Below, one piece after another: positions 51,556 through 60,483 of a stretch of DNA of 64,000 nt. The stretch spans positions 1-64,000 of the forward strand of contig JANQNP010000126.1 of assembly GCA_028279505.1 (NCBI GenBank), in the 5' to 3' direction. The number at the start of each line of letters is the position of its first letter. The first letter of the stretch is position 1. Under the pieces are notes generated by a model. It searched no databases. It saw only the letters and a list, made by a program, of their open reading frames with translations, and was not told the origin of the DNA. Source of the stretch: Dehalococcoidia bacterium. Lineage in GTDB: Bacteria; Chloroflexota; Dehalococcoidia; UBA2979. The position numbers and the translations under genes were made by a program.

Positions 51556-54203
51556 TACTCGACCCAGATGTTGATCACCTCGAACTCCTGGTCGGCGATG
51601 TCCTGGACGTAGGTGAAGATGCCGTAGCTGTACTGGTTGTCGGCGAAGTTGTCGCTGTCGAGGTCACCGACCTCGACGGAGTAGGTGGTCTGGGCGCCGC
51701 TGGAGACGGTGAGGCTGGCCTCGGCGCCGTAGCCGGCGGTGTAGCCGGCGAGACCGCCGCCGCCGGTGACCTCGACCTCCTTCTCGTACTCGATGCCGAG
51801 GCTGCCGCCGAGACTGACCTCGGTGGAGACGGCGATCTCGAGACCGCTGCTGCCGCCGCCCTGGCCGACGGAGATGGGGCCGTTCTCGAGGCCGCCGTAC
51901 TGGCTGAGCAGCGAGTTCTTGCGGCCCTCGCTCGGGTAGCTGCCGATGTCGCCGACCGTGTGGTCGAAGATCCGGTCGTCGATCTGGATCGAGGACTCGA
52001 TCACGTTGGCGTTGTAGAACTCGCGATCGACCTTGAGGATGATCGGCTCGCGCGGCAGCGAGACGATCACCGTGGTGCCGACGAGGTCCGGATCGGGGTG
52101 TGAGAGGACCTGGTAGGTGTAGCGGTCGTAGGGGATGGTCGTGAAGACGACGCCGTCCTCGAGCGACCCGGTGGTGAAGGTCCGCGACTTCTCGACGGTG
52201 TAGGACGCGCCGGCGGACGCGGATGCCGTGGCGGTGACGCTCTTTCGGAGCGAGCCGCCGATGCCCGCGGTGAGCGGGCTGCCCTGGACTTCGAAGCCGG
52301 TGTGGATGCCGGCCTTCACGGTCACCGTGAGGGAGGCGTCGACGGTATTGGTCTCGCCCTGGCCGAAGGTGGTGAAGCACTCGCCGAGGTTCTGGCCGAT
52401 GCCCTCGGCGCAGGGGGCGGCGGCGAGGGCGGCGACGACAAGGGGCTCGGTGAAGACGAGCTGGTACTCACCGTCCGAGTACTTGAGGGCGGGGCTGTCG
52501 GTGTCGACGTTGATCGGCAGGACGATCGACTCGGGGCGGTCCTGGGTGTTGAAGCGGCTGGGGACCTCGATGGTGGTCAGCTCGGCGAAGCCGACGGTTT
52601 CGATCGCGGAGAGGCCCCAGACGTGGAGGTCTGGCTGCCACTGCGTGTAGACCGCGAGGTTCTCGCGGCCGTCGCCGGTGATGTCGCCCGTGGCGATGGT
52701 GGTGGTGGCGGAGCTGATGTAGGCGCCGGCGTCCGAGCCGCGGTCGACGAAGACTTCGTCCGGCAGTTCGTGGATGAGGGTCAGATCGGCGGACTCGCCG
52801 AGATCCTCGTAGACGCGGACGTTGGCGTGGAGCTCGTCGAGGCCGTCGCCATCGAGATCGAAGGCGCCGACGTGGAGGAAGCGGAGGCGCCACGGGCCGA
52901 ACCCGGGGCAGTTGCTGAAGAAGGCGTTGAAGGTGTCGGTGTCGAGTGCGGCGAGGTCCTGTTCGAGGTCGTCGCGGACGGTGATGAAGGCGTCGTAGGG
53001 CTCGCAGCCGGTGTGGAACTCCTCGAGGCCGCCGAGGACGATCTCGTCGAGGCCGTCACCGTCGACGTCGCCGAGGTCGACATCGGAGACGACCGCGGTG
53101 ACGACCTGGCCGTCGCGGCCCTGGACGGGGCCTTCCTCGAGTAGTGCGAAATCCTCGATGGCGTCGTCGTAGAGATAGAAGGTGGAGGCACCGGCGATGC
53201 GGCCGTTGAAGTCGGTCGAGAGCTCGTTGACGACGACGGCGAGCTCGGCGGGGTTGTCGTAGTCGAGGTTGCCGGCGACGAGCTCGAGGGTGATGGAGGT
53301 GCGGTCCTCGAAGGAGACGCCGTAGGTCTGGGTGAGCGCGTCATCCACGGCGTAGTCGTTGGCGGCGTCGAGGAAGCGGAGTTCGGCGCCTTCCTCGAAG
53401 CCGACGCCGAGCGCGATCTGGGCGGTGCCGTCGCCGTTGAAGTCGGCGGCGACGACCGCGAGATCGCGGATGTCGTCGCCGTCGCCGAGGGTGAAGTCGG
53501 TGGTGGCGAAGGCGCCCTCGAGGTCGTCGATGACGCGGAGGCGGAGGACGCGGTCGGCGGCGGAGGTGTCGACGAAGGCGACGATCGCCTCCTCGAAGCC
53601 GTCGCGGTCGACGTCGCCGGCGGCGACGGCGCGGAGCTGGCGGGTGTCGTCGCTGTCGCCGTTGCGGGCGCCGGGGGTGGTGGCCCACAGGTTCGCCTCC
53701 GGCTCGAAGGCCTGGAGGACCGAGGTGGTGCCCGGATTGATCTCGCCGTCGCCATCGATCTGGACGCCGAGCTGCTCGATCAGGGTGAGCGGCGTGTTCT
53801 CGCCTACCTCGAAGCCAACGAGGAGGAGTTCGTCGGTCTTGTTGAGGCCGCTCTCGTCGGAGCCCTCGGCGCTGTCGCCGAAGGAGGGGGAGGAGCCGAG
53901 CGGGCTGTAGCTGTCGGGAAGCGGCTCGCTGTCGGGGTCGACGCGGTCGCTGGCGGTGGTGTCGACGCCGAGGCCGGTGAGGGACTGCTCGACGTCGGCA
54001 GGGGGTGCGGCGCCGCCGGCGCCGGAGGTGGGGGTCGCCTCGGCGGTTGCTTCGGGCGTGGCGGTGGGGGTCTCGTCATCACGGTCGGCGGGGACGGAGT
54101 CGCCGTCGGATCCGCTGAGGAGGGCGAAGAGCAGGGCGGCGATGACCGCGACGGCGATGACGCCGCCGCCGATCACGAACCGGCGATCGACTGTTTCAGG
54201 CAT
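51555..54203 (-). CDS. Large FG-GAP repeat membrane protein with glycine-rich beta C-terminal domain
   Basis: The 882-residue protein has a short cytoplasmic start, one membrane helix (RRFVIGGGVIAVAVIAALLFALLSG), a Thr/Pro/Glu linker, then at about 190-560 six or so FG-GAP/EF-type repeats with DxDxDG calcium loops (GDVDRDGFEEAIVA, ADFNGDGTAQIALG, GDVDGDGLDEIVLG, FDLDGDGLDELHA, GDITGDGRENLAV), expected to form a propeller. Residues about 610-865 are a Gly/Ser/Thr-rich alternating beta domain (GSLRKSVTATASASAGASYT; SLGGSLGIEYEKEVEV; SGAQTTYSVEVG) reminiscent of pore-forming-toxin strands. The location is extracytoplasmic. Function unknown. Confidence 0.8.
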   Translation of the reverse strand: MPETVDRRFVIGGGVIAVAVIAALLFALLSGSDGDSVPADRDDETPTATPEATAEATPTSGAGGAAPPADVEQSLTGLGVDTTASDRVDPDSEPLPDSYSPLGSSPSFGDSAEGSDESGLNKTDELLLVGFEVGENTPLTLIEQLGVQIDGDGEINPGTTSVLQAFEPEANLWATTPGARNGDSDDTRQLRAVAAGDVDRDGFEEAIVAFVDTSAADRVLRLRVIDDLEGAFATTDFTLGDGDDIRDLAVVAADFNGDGTAQIALGVGFEEGAELRFLDAANDYAVDDALTQTYGVSFEDRTSITLELVAGNLDYDNPAELAVVVNELSTDFNGRIAGASTFYLYDDAIEDFALLEEGPVQGRDGQVVTAVVSDVDLGDVDGDGLDEIVLGGLEEFHTGCEPYDAFITVRDDLEQDLAALDTDTFNAFFSNCPGFGPWRLRFLHVGAFDLDGDGLDELHANVRVYEDLGESADLTLIHELPDEVFVDRGSDAGAYISSATTTIATGDITGDGRENLAVYTQWQPDLHVWGLSAIETVGFAELTTIEVPSRFNTQDRPESIVLPINVDTDSPALKYSDGEYQLVFTEPLVVAALAAAPCAEGIGQNLGECFTTFGQGETNTVDASLTVTVKAGIHTGFEVQGSPLTAGIGGSLRKSVTATASASAGASYTVEKSRTFTTGSLEDGVVFTTIPYDRYTYQVLSHPDPDLVGTTVIVSLPREPIILKVDREFYNANVIESSIQIDDRIFDHTVGDIGSYPSEGRKNSLLSQYGGLENGPISVGQGGGSSGLEIAVSTEVSLGGSLGIEYEKEVEVTGGGGLAGYTAGYGAEASLTVSSGAQTTYSVEVGDLDSDNFADNQYSYGIFTYVQDIADQEFEVINIWVE

Positions 54204-54401
54204 GCGGCTCCGCTCTTCGGGTGCTCAGACGGTTCGTGATGCCTCGATGGTTTGCTCGGGCATCGGTGCCCGACGCTTCCGGGGATATCGCGAGCACTTC
54301 GAACGCTATCGCAGGCAACCTGTCTTCAGGCTCCCAGCGACCCGCCGCAAAGCGATCGGTCGTGCGGCGTCCCGACCGGCGCGGCGGTGGATCGGCGATT
54401 A

Positions 54402-54430
54402 CTAGTGGGTGCCGTGTCCTAGTGGGTGCC
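54402..54430. repeat. 12-bp direct duplication at the end of a DinB gene
   Basis: CTAGTGGGTGCC occurs at 54402-54413 and at 54419-54430, the latter containing the DinB stop codon and its last three codons. It looks like a small slippage duplication. Confidence 0.6.
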
Positions 54431-54943
54431 CTGGGCGGCCATGACGGTGGGCATGCCCTGCATGCCTCGGAGGGTGTTGATCTCGCCGCGGTGGCCGTTG
54501 AAGTGGCCCATCATGTGGAGCGAGATGGCCTCACCGACGCTCTCGGTGCCGTTGCGGGCGGGAATCTCGCGCTCGAGTTCCTCGTCGCTCGCGTTCGACA
54601 GGAAGTCGACGGTGCGCTGGAACACGGCCTCCTGGTAGTCGTGGAAGGCCTGCATGTCGGTGATGTGGATCTGCTGCGCGTCGTCGTCCGACATGTTGGT
54701 GCCGAAGCCGTCGAAGGGGAGGCCGGTCTTGGAGGCCCACTCCTCGCTCCAGACGGGGTCCTGGCCAGTGATCCGGGCCATCATCAGGTCTTCGATGCGG
54801 GAGGTGTGCCAGAGGCACCAGGCGATGGAGTGACTGCCCTCCGGCGGGACGAAGTGGAGCTGCTCGTCGGTGCCGTTCCGCGCGTCGCGGAGGGCGTTGT
54901 GGGTGAAGTCGAGGCTGCGCTGGATGAAGGCGACGGTGCTCAT
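54419..54943 (-). CDS. DinB family protein
   Basis: The 174-residue helical protein has CLWHTSRIEDLMM near 43-55 and HMMGHFNGHRGEINTLRG near 143-160, supplying the three His of a DinB metal site. FGTNMSDDDAQQI is typical of the larger DinB_2 branch. It probably acts as a thiol transferase or an unknown metal enzyme. An AGGAGG site precedes the ATG. It is not closely similar to the DinB protein at 1759. Confidence 0.88.
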   Translation of the reverse strand: MSTVAFIQRSLDFTHNALRDARNGTDEQLHFVPPEGSHSIAWCLWHTSRIEDLMMARITGQDPVWSEEWASKTGLPFDGFGTNMSDDDAQQIHITDMQAFHDYQEAVFQRTVDFLSNASDEELEREIPARNGTESVGEAISLHMMGHFNGHRGEINTLRGMQGMPTVMAAQGTH

Positions 54944-55048
54944 GGATCCTCCTCGGCGGGTGGGCTTCAGGCTGGAGCTGCGGGGGCGATGCTACCTCGG
55001 TCCGGGTGTGGGCGGGGCGTGGTCACGCCAGGGGCGCTACTAGCGTCG

Positions 55049-55684
55049 CTACGAACTTGACGCTGCCCCACCTTGAAGCAACGAGTAGGGAATCGGAGGC
55101 AGTGATTCTCGGAGCAAGGGGCACACGCGGGCCGCCGCGTCAAGCGTGGGGCGGAGGGGGTAGGTGCGCCCGAGGAACCAAATCGAGTTAATACCCGAGC
55201 GATCGAAGCTGACTCCAGGTGCAGGGTTGTCGCGAAACTGCTCGAAGATCTTCTCGGACCCGATCCTTAGCGACCGATCTCGCTCGGCGAGATGCTCTTG
55301 CCACGTACCCATGTTCGCCGCTCGCCAACCTTCCTCCACCCCTTGAGCCATAAACACATCGATGTGTTCCAGCAAGTTTCGAAGTCGTCTGAGCTGAGCC
55401 CGATCGAAGGATCCAACGTAGGCATCGACTGCTCGCGCCAAGGGTTGGTGCTCGATAGTCGGCCGGACCCATCTCAACCGTCGATAGCCTTGCTTCATTC
55501 CCATCACGAGGTCGTAGGCCGCGAGCTGCAAACGCTCCAACTGATCTTGAAGCATCAGAGCGCGAGTTCCGTCGTCGGTGTCTTCGGCCCACTCAGGTCG
55601 AGCAGGGACCTGGGAACGTCGAGGCAGCGACTCCAGCCACATCAGAGCCTGCCGACTCAGCACCCAAACTGCGTCGTCATCCAC
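55049..55684 (-). CDS. Hypothetical protein, accessory, unrecognised
   Basis: The 211-residue helical protein begins MDDDAVWVLSRQALMWLESL. Its middle (LQDQLERLQLAAYDLVMGMKQGYRRLRWVRP and FDRAQLRRLRNLLEHIDVFMAQG) is strongly amphipathic; RNLLEHIDVF is faintly like HEPN-type RNxxxH motifs, which is weak. Codon usage is less G+C-biased than on either side, suggesting acquisition. Its ATG overlaps the last codons of the hydrolase gene, 5 bases from its stop. I do not recognise a family. Confidence 0.6.
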   Translation of the reverse strand: MDDDAVWVLSRQALMWLESLPRRSQVPARPEWAEDTDDGTRALMLQDQLERLQLAAYDLVMGMKQGYRRLRWVRPTIEHQPLARAVDAYVGSFDRAQLRRLRNLLEHIDVFMAQGVEEGWRAANMGTWQEHLAERDRSLRIGSEKIFEQFRDNPAPGVSFDRSGINSIWFLGRTYPLRPTLDAAARVCPLLRESLPPIPYSLLQGGAASSS

Positions 55685-56468
55685 CTCGGAACGCCTCGGC
55701 GAGGAGGGTGTCGAGGAGGGCGTTGAAGGCGGCGGGGCGCTCCCAGTAGACGGAGTGGCCGGTGTTGGGGACGCCCTCGTAGCGGGCGCCGGGGACGAGG
55801 CGGCTGGCGCGCTGGATGAGCGGGGCGGGGATGATGGCGTCTTCGTCGCCGGCGAGGAAGAGGACGGGCATGGTGAGCTTCGCGAGGTCGGCGACCGGGA
55901 CGGCGCCGTCGGCGACGGAGTAATCGGCGGTGAGGTCGCGGGGCGGGTTGGTGCCTCGGACCTGCTGGTAGAGGAACAGTCCTTCCGGGTGCTCGTGGAT
56001 GAAGGACTGGGCGACCATCGAGGTCTGGCGCATCGGATCGTCGGGGGTGGGGACGGCCTCGAGGGCGGCGCGCCATTCGGTCAGGAGGTCCTCGTCGCCG
56101 ACGCCGAGGAGGGTGTCGGCCATAACGAGGCCGCGCACTCGCTCCGGGTGGGCGGCGGCGAAGGTGATGCAGGTGAAGCCGCCCATGGACTGGCCGACGA
56201 GGACGGCGTCGTCGATGCCGGCGTCCGTGAGGATCGCCTCGAGATCCGCGGTGTAGGCGCGGATGTAGCTACCGGAGGCGTCGGTGCTGGCGCCGAAGCC
56301 GCGGTGGTCAAAGATCAGGCAGCGATAGTCGTCGCGGTAGCGCGGGATCTGCTGCCACCAGCTCAGGTGGTTCCCGCCCGCGCCGTGGGCGAAGACGATC
56401 GTGCGCGGGCCGTCGCCGTGCAGCTCGTAGTAGAGGGACGAGCCGTCGGCGACGGTGACGGCGGGCAC
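55677..56468 (-). CDS. Alpha/beta hydrolase
   Basis: The 263-residue hydrolase starts at GTG. It has HGAGGN near 28-33, FDHRGFGAST, nucleophile Ser in VGQSMGGF near 93, an acid Asp in LFLAGDEDAI, and a final His in VPNTGHSVYWERP. This is the layout of 3-oxoadipate enol-lactonase-like enzymes, but Gln before Ser and the loop lengths leave the substrate open. It follows the ThuA-like gene by 15 bases. Confidence 0.87.
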   Translation of the reverse strand: MPAVTVADGSSLYYELHGDGPRTIVFAHGAGGNHLSWWQQIPRYRDDYRCLIFDHRGFGASTDASGSYIRAYTADLEAILTDAGIDDAVLVGQSMGGFTCITFAAAHPERVRGLVMADTLLGVGDEDLLTEWRAALEAVPTPDDPMRQTSMVAQSFIHEHPEGLFLYQQVRGTNPPRDLTADYSVADGAVPVADLAKLTMPVLFLAGDEDAIIPAPLIQRASRLVPGARYEGVPNTGHSVYWERPAAFNALLDTLLAEAFRGG

Positions 56469-56483
56469 GCGCGCCCTCGGAGG

Positions 56484-57305
56484 CTAGATCTCGCCGAGGC
56501 CCCAGCTGACGCCGTTGGCGAGGAGGGTGCGGAAGCCCTCGGTCTCCCAGGAACCTCGGAGGTGGAGCGGGACGACGTGGTTGGGGTCGACGCTCTCGTG
56601 CACCGAGCGCTGGCTGTTGGTCTGCGGCGTGTGGCAGTGGCCGAGGGTGGTGTAGGCGACGGCGCCCTGGCTGAGGGTGCGCTCGAAGGCGATGGCGCGC
56701 TTCGAGGTGCCGGGCAGAACGGCGGTGTCGGCCTCGTAGTAGAAGCCGGTCTCGGAGGGCGGGACGAGGCCCCAGTCGGCGGTGAGCAGGACCTCGGTCT
56801 GGTCGGGGGCCTGGAGTTCGACCATGTAGGGCTCATCGATGGTCTCGAAGACCTCGGGCATGCCTTTGGTCAGCGGGTGCTTGGTGTCGGTGAGCTCGAC
56901 GTTGAACTTGCGGATCGGCGGGTGGTGGATGAAGAAGCCGCCGAGGGTGTTGTGGTAGTCCATCTTCACCATCTGGCGCTGGTCGCGATCGGGCATGCGG
57001 GCGGCCTTGCCGCCGCTGCTGCCGTGGAGCGCGAGCCAGCGACCGCCGGCCTCGACCCACTGGCGGAGCACCTCGTGCTGGTGCTCCTGGGCGATCGGGC
57101 CCGAGACGTAGGTGACGAGGAGCTTGCAGTCGGGCAGCCACTTCTCGATGTCGTCGTAGTCGTTGGTGACGGTGGTGTTCACGTGCTCGCGCTTGTTGAG
57201 CTCCTCGAGGATCTGGAGGCGCGCGTAGTCGTGGTCGTGACCGGCCATCTGCCCGGCGGGGAAGCCACCTGCCAGTACGTGTGCGCGGATTCGTTCGGTG
57301 GCCAT
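56484..57305 (-). CDS. ThuA-like (trehalose-utilisation/GATase-fold) protein
   Basis: The 273-residue protein begins MATERIRAHVLAGGFPAGQM; a GGGGGAG site selects this ATG rather than the GTG three codons before. HDHDYARLQILEELNKRE, CKLLVTYVSGPIAQEHQHEVLRQWVEAGGRWLALHGSS, HPLTKGMPEVFETIDEPYMVEL and the H in LGHCHTPQTN are typical of ThuA_like proteins, a glutamine-amidotransferase fold lacking the nucleophile Cys (here a Gly-Ser in ALHGSS). Function is unclear; some act on sugars. Confidence 0.82.
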   Translation of the reverse strand: MATERIRAHVLAGGFPAGQMAGHDHDYARLQILEELNKREHVNTTVTNDYDDIEKWLPDCKLLVTYVSGPIAQEHQHEVLRQWVEAGGRWLALHGSSGGKAARMPDRDQRQMVKMDYHNTLGGFFIHHPPIRKFNVELTDTKHPLTKGMPEVFETIDEPYMVELQAPDQTEVLLTADWGLVPPSETGFYYEADTAVLPGTSKRAIAFERTLSQGAVAYTTLGHCHTPQTNSQRSVHESVDPNHVVPLHLRGSWETEGFRTLLANGVSWGLGEI

Positions 57306-57478
57306 CGTCAACACTCCCCCTGCGCCGTCGGGCGCTCGTCGTTCCCGCGCATCCTACGACCTGCGGCCGTGCATCACACGCCCGGTGGCCGACAGTCGGC
57401 GCACCACGCGGGGTGCGGTGCGGCGCACGGCGATCCGACGCCTGGCAGCGGGGGGTGATGGCCCTCGAGCGCTGGGGG

Positions 57479-59215
57479 CTAGGGACCGGGGAGCGAGGCG
57501 TCCGGCTGGACGTTGCTGTAGTCGCCGCGGAGGACGCCGTCCGCTTCCAGCTCGGTGGCGAACCACTCGATCTGGAGCGGGCCCTCGCCGTAGGCGCTGA
57601 GATCGACCTGCATGAAGAGGGTGTCCGGCGCGGTGATCTGGATGCAGACGTCGCCCGCACCGCCCGCCTCGACACCGTCGACGGTCTGCACACAGGTCAG
57701 GGGCTCACCGGGGCCGCCGCTCAGGATCTGCTCGATGCGGGGGCCGGCGGCCCCGGTGATCAGGAGGCGGTACTCAAGCGGCAGCTCCGGCTGCGTGGGG
57801 ATCGGCGCGCGGAAGGTGACGGTCCGATCGAAGGAGCGCAAGACGGGGCGCAGCGTCGAGCGGCTGGTCGCGGGCGCGTAGTAGGGGCGGCAGTGGAGCG
57901 CGTCCTCGTCGGGGTGAATCTGGCAGGTGGTGTAGCCCTCGGGCGGTCCCTGGTCGGGGGTGGGGGTTGCGGTGGCCTCGGTGGCGGGCGCGGCGGTCGT
58001 GGTCGGGGCCGGGGTGGAGGTAGACACGGACGTCGCCGCGACGGCTCCTCCGCCGCCGGTGGGCGTGGGGGTGCCGTCCTCGTCAGTGCCGTTGCCACCG
58101 CCGATGACGATGACGAGGCCGACCATGGCGGCGGCGAAGATGCCGCCGCCGGCGATGACGAGGCGGCGGCCGCCGAAGAGGCCGCCGCCGGTGGCGGCGC
58201 CGGCGTCCGCGGTGCTGTAGCCGTAGCGGTCGAGCGCGTCACGGACGCAATCGCGAAAGGGTCCGAGGCCCTCGATGAGTTCGCGCTTGGTGTCGAGGAT
58301 CTGCTCGGCGCGGCGGACGGCCTCGGCGCGGGCGTCGGAGCCCTCGGGGAGGGTCTGGGCCTGGGTCATCAGGTCGAAGGCGGCGCCGGCCATGCCGCCG
58401 ACCATGTTCTCGATCTGCTCAAGGCTCTCGCCGTTCGGAGTCGCGTTGCTGACGATGCCGCCCTGGGTGCTGGCGAGCTCGATGAGCGCGCGGAGTCCGT
58501 CACGGTTGCGGCTGGCGCAGAAGTCGAGCGCGGCGGCGTACTGGCCCGCCTGCAGCTCGGCGATCAGTTCGCCACGCCTCGTATAGAGGTCACTCAGCCG
58601 GCGGTTGAGGGCACGCTGGGCCTCGTCGGCTTGCGCGGCCGCCTCCTCTTGCGCGGCGAGTTCGGCGGCGACGTCGATCTCACCGCCTCGGGAGTTGATG
58701 ATCGCGTTGCGGCGCTGGGCGTACTCCTCCATCCGCTCGAGGCCGACCGCGGCGCTCTGGAGGGCGGTGGCGTAGAGGCCGATGAAGACGCCGATGACCG
58801 GGTTCACGGAGAGGCCGGTCATCAGCTTGGCGAGGTCGGTCACACCGGAGATGACGTCGGCCATCTGGCGGGCCTTGTCGGCGCCGGTCGATTCGTCGGC
58901 CTTCGCGACGGCGGTGCTGAAGGAGAGGACGGCCTGGACGACGGTGTTGATGTTGCCAGCGGTCTCCGCAGCGGTGCCGAGCGGCTGGGCGAACTCGGTC
59001 CACTCGTTGAGTGACTCGGAGAACTCGAAGGCGGCGTCCTTCAGCTGGCCGAGCTCGTAGCGGACCGTCGGGTCGTCGCTCATCCAGTTGGTGATCTCGC
59101 CGCCGGAGAGGTTGCTCATCCAGTCGGTGAACTGCTGGAGCTGCTCGCCGAACGCCTCGGCGGTTTCGAGCAGCTCGATCTCGTGCAGCACCTCTTGCAG
59201 GGTGGGCTCGGCCAT
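57479..59215 (-). CDS. Single-pass membrane hypothetical protein with extracytoplasmic C-terminal domain
   Basis: The 578-residue protein has a helical N-terminal half (about 1-330), including MTGLSVNPVIGVFIGLYATALQSAAVGLERMEEYAQRRNAIINS and a coiled-coil-like ELAAQEEAAAQADEAQRALNRRLSDLYTRRGELIAEL. One membrane helix follows at about 358-378 (RRLVIAGGGIFAAAMVGLVIVIGG), then a Thr/Ala/Pro linker and a C-terminal beta domain with four Cys (TTCQIHPDEDALHC; LTCVQTVDGVEAGGAGDVCIQ). I recognise no family. The layout suggests a cytoplasmic helical bundle linked to an external disulfide-bonded domain. Confidence 0.7.
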   Translation of the reverse strand: MAEPTLQEVLHEIELLETAEAFGEQLQQFTDWMSNLSGGEITNWMSDDPTVRYELGQLKDAAFEFSESLNEWTEFAQPLGTAAETAGNINTVVQAVLSFSTAVAKADESTGADKARQMADVISGVTDLAKLMTGLSVNPVIGVFIGLYATALQSAAVGLERMEEYAQRRNAIINSRGGEIDVAAELAAQEEAAAQADEAQRALNRRLSDLYTRRGELIAELQAGQYAAALDFCASRNRDGLRALIELASTQGGIVSNATPNGESLEQIENMVGGMAGAAFDLMTQAQTLPEGSDARAEAVRRAEQILDTKRELIEGLGPFRDCVRDALDRYGYSTADAGAATGGGLFGGRRLVIAGGGIFAAAMVGLVIVIGGGNGTDEDGTPTPTGGGGAVAATSVSTSTPAPTTTAAPATEATATPTPDQGPPEGYTTCQIHPDEDALHCRPYYAPATSRSTLRPVLRSFDRTVTFRAPIPTQPELPLEYRLLITGAAGPRIEQILSGGPGEPLTCVQTVDGVEAGGAGDVCIQITAPDTLFMQVDLSAYGEGPLQIEWFATELEADGVLRGDYSNVQPDASLPGP

Positions 59216-59341
59216 CGGGAACCCCCGTTCGCCCGGGCGCGCCGCGGAGACGCGGGCGCCTCACCGGGAATCTACGCCTGTGGGCGGTGCGTTTGTGTAG
59301 GGCGGCGTTCACGGGTGGGTTGGGGTTCGTCCAAAATCGCG

Positions 59342-59347
59342 TAGGCT
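59342..59347 (+). promoter_or_regulatory. -10 element of a leaderless promoter (osmoprotectant importer)
   Basis: TAGGCT ends 6 nt before the ATG at 59354. TTGGGG at 59320-59325 with a 16-base spacer is a possible -35. Confidence 0.45.
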
Positions 59348-59353
59348 CCTTCG

Positions 59354-60478
59354 ATGACCGAACAGCCCGCGATCCGTCTCGACCAGGTGAGCAAGCGCTT
59401 CCCGGGGTCCGAGGTGGAAGCCGTCCGCTCGCTCAGCCTCGACATCCCGCGCGGCTCGATCGTTGCGCTGATCGGGCCATCGGGATGCGGCAAGACGACG
59501 ACGCTGCGGATGATCAACCGGCTGATCGAGCCGACCGGTGGCCGGATCGAGATCGAGGGGGTGGACGTCACCTCGAGAGCGGCGACGGAGCTGCGGCGGG
59601 GCATCGGCTACGTGATCCAGCAGGTGGGGCTGTTCCCGCACCGGACGATCGCGCAGAACATCGCGACGGTGCCGAAGACCCTCGGCTGGGACCGGGCGCG
59701 CGTGGACGCTCGGGTCGAGGAGCTGGCGGAGCTGGTGGGCCTCGAGGCGGAGATGCTCGACCGGTACCCGGACGAGCTATCGGGCGGGCAGCAGCAGCGG
59801 GTGGGCGTGGCGCGGGCGCTGGCCGCGGATCCGCCGGTGCTGCTAATGGACGAGCCGTTCGGGGCGGTGGACCCGATCGTGCGGGGGCGGCTGCAGGACG
59901 AGCTGCTGGCGCTGCAGACGCGGGTGCACAAGACGATCGTGCTGGTGACCCACGACATCGACGAGGCGGTGAAGGTGGCGGACCGGATCGCGCTGCTGAA
60001 CGTGGGCGGGATCCTCGAGCAGTACGCGTCGGCGGATGAGTTGCTGCGGACGCCGGCGAACGCGTTCGTCGAGGAGTTCGTGGGCGAGGACCGGGGGATG
60101 AAGCGGCTGACGCTGCGGCTGGTGTCGGATCTGATCGTGACCGACGGGGCGGTGGTGGATGCGGAGGCGGACCGATCCGCGGTGCCGCCGGTGTTGCGGG
60201 CGGCGAACAGCGACTGGTTCGGGCTGACGCAGGACGGCCGGTTCCTCGGATGGGTGAGCCGGCAGGACTACGAGGCGCAGCCGTCGACGGCGCTGGCGGA
60301 TCTGCCTCGGGCGCTGCCGGCGGCGCAGGTGACGCCGGACAGCACGCTGCGGCGGGCGATGGAGGTGATCATGACCTCGGACACCTCGACCGCGGTGGTA
60401 GATGACGGGGGACGATTCGGCGGGGTGGTGACGCTGGAGCAGATCCGGGCGGGGCTGGCGGCTCCGGAGGGGTCGTAG
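59354..60478 (+). CDS. Osmoprotectant ABC transporter ATPase (OpuCA/ProV type)
   Basis: The 374-residue ATPase has Walker A GPSGCGKTT (41-49), signature [37 protein letters not shown] and the H-loop in VTHDIDEAVKVADRIALLNVGGILEQYASADELL, a phrase typical of the quaternary-amine family. The C-terminal 120 residues (DWFGLTQDGRFLGWVSRQDY; TPDSTLRRAMEVIMTSDTSTAVVDDGGRFGGVVTLEQIR) are a CBS pair that senses ionic strength in relatives. It heads a four-gene importer operon with a leaderless start. Confidence 0.9.
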   Translation: MTEQPAIRLDQVSKRFPGSEVEAVRSLSLDIPRGSIVALIGPSGCGKTTTLRMINRLIEPTGGRIEIEGVDVTSRAATELRRGIGYVIQQVGLFPHRTIAQNIATVPKTLGWDRARVDARVEELAELVGLEAEMLDRYPDELSGGQQQRVGVARALAADPPVLLMDEPFGAVDPIVRGRLQDELLALQTRVHKTIVLVTHDIDEAVKVADRIALLNVGGILEQYASADELLRTPANAFVEEFVGEDRGMKRLTLRLVSDLIVTDGAVVDAEADRSAVPPVLRAANSDWFGLTQDGRFLGWVSRQDYEAQPSTALADLPRALPAAQVTPDSTLRRAMEVIMTSDTSTAVVDDGGRFGGVVTLEQIRAGLAAPEGS

Positions 60479-60483
60479 GTTCG

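Noticed and set aside
48451..51612. A 1053-codon open frame on the plus strand
   Set aside because: It is antisense to the PAC2, MFS and M19 genes, which carry clear family motifs. The Gly/Asp/Glu/Ala-rich text is what reverse reading of G+C-rich genes gives.
55578..57458. A 626-codon open frame opposite the hydrolase and ThuA-like genes
   Set aside because: Antisense shadow; Val/Gly/Glu-rich low-complexity text without motifs or a ribosome binding site.
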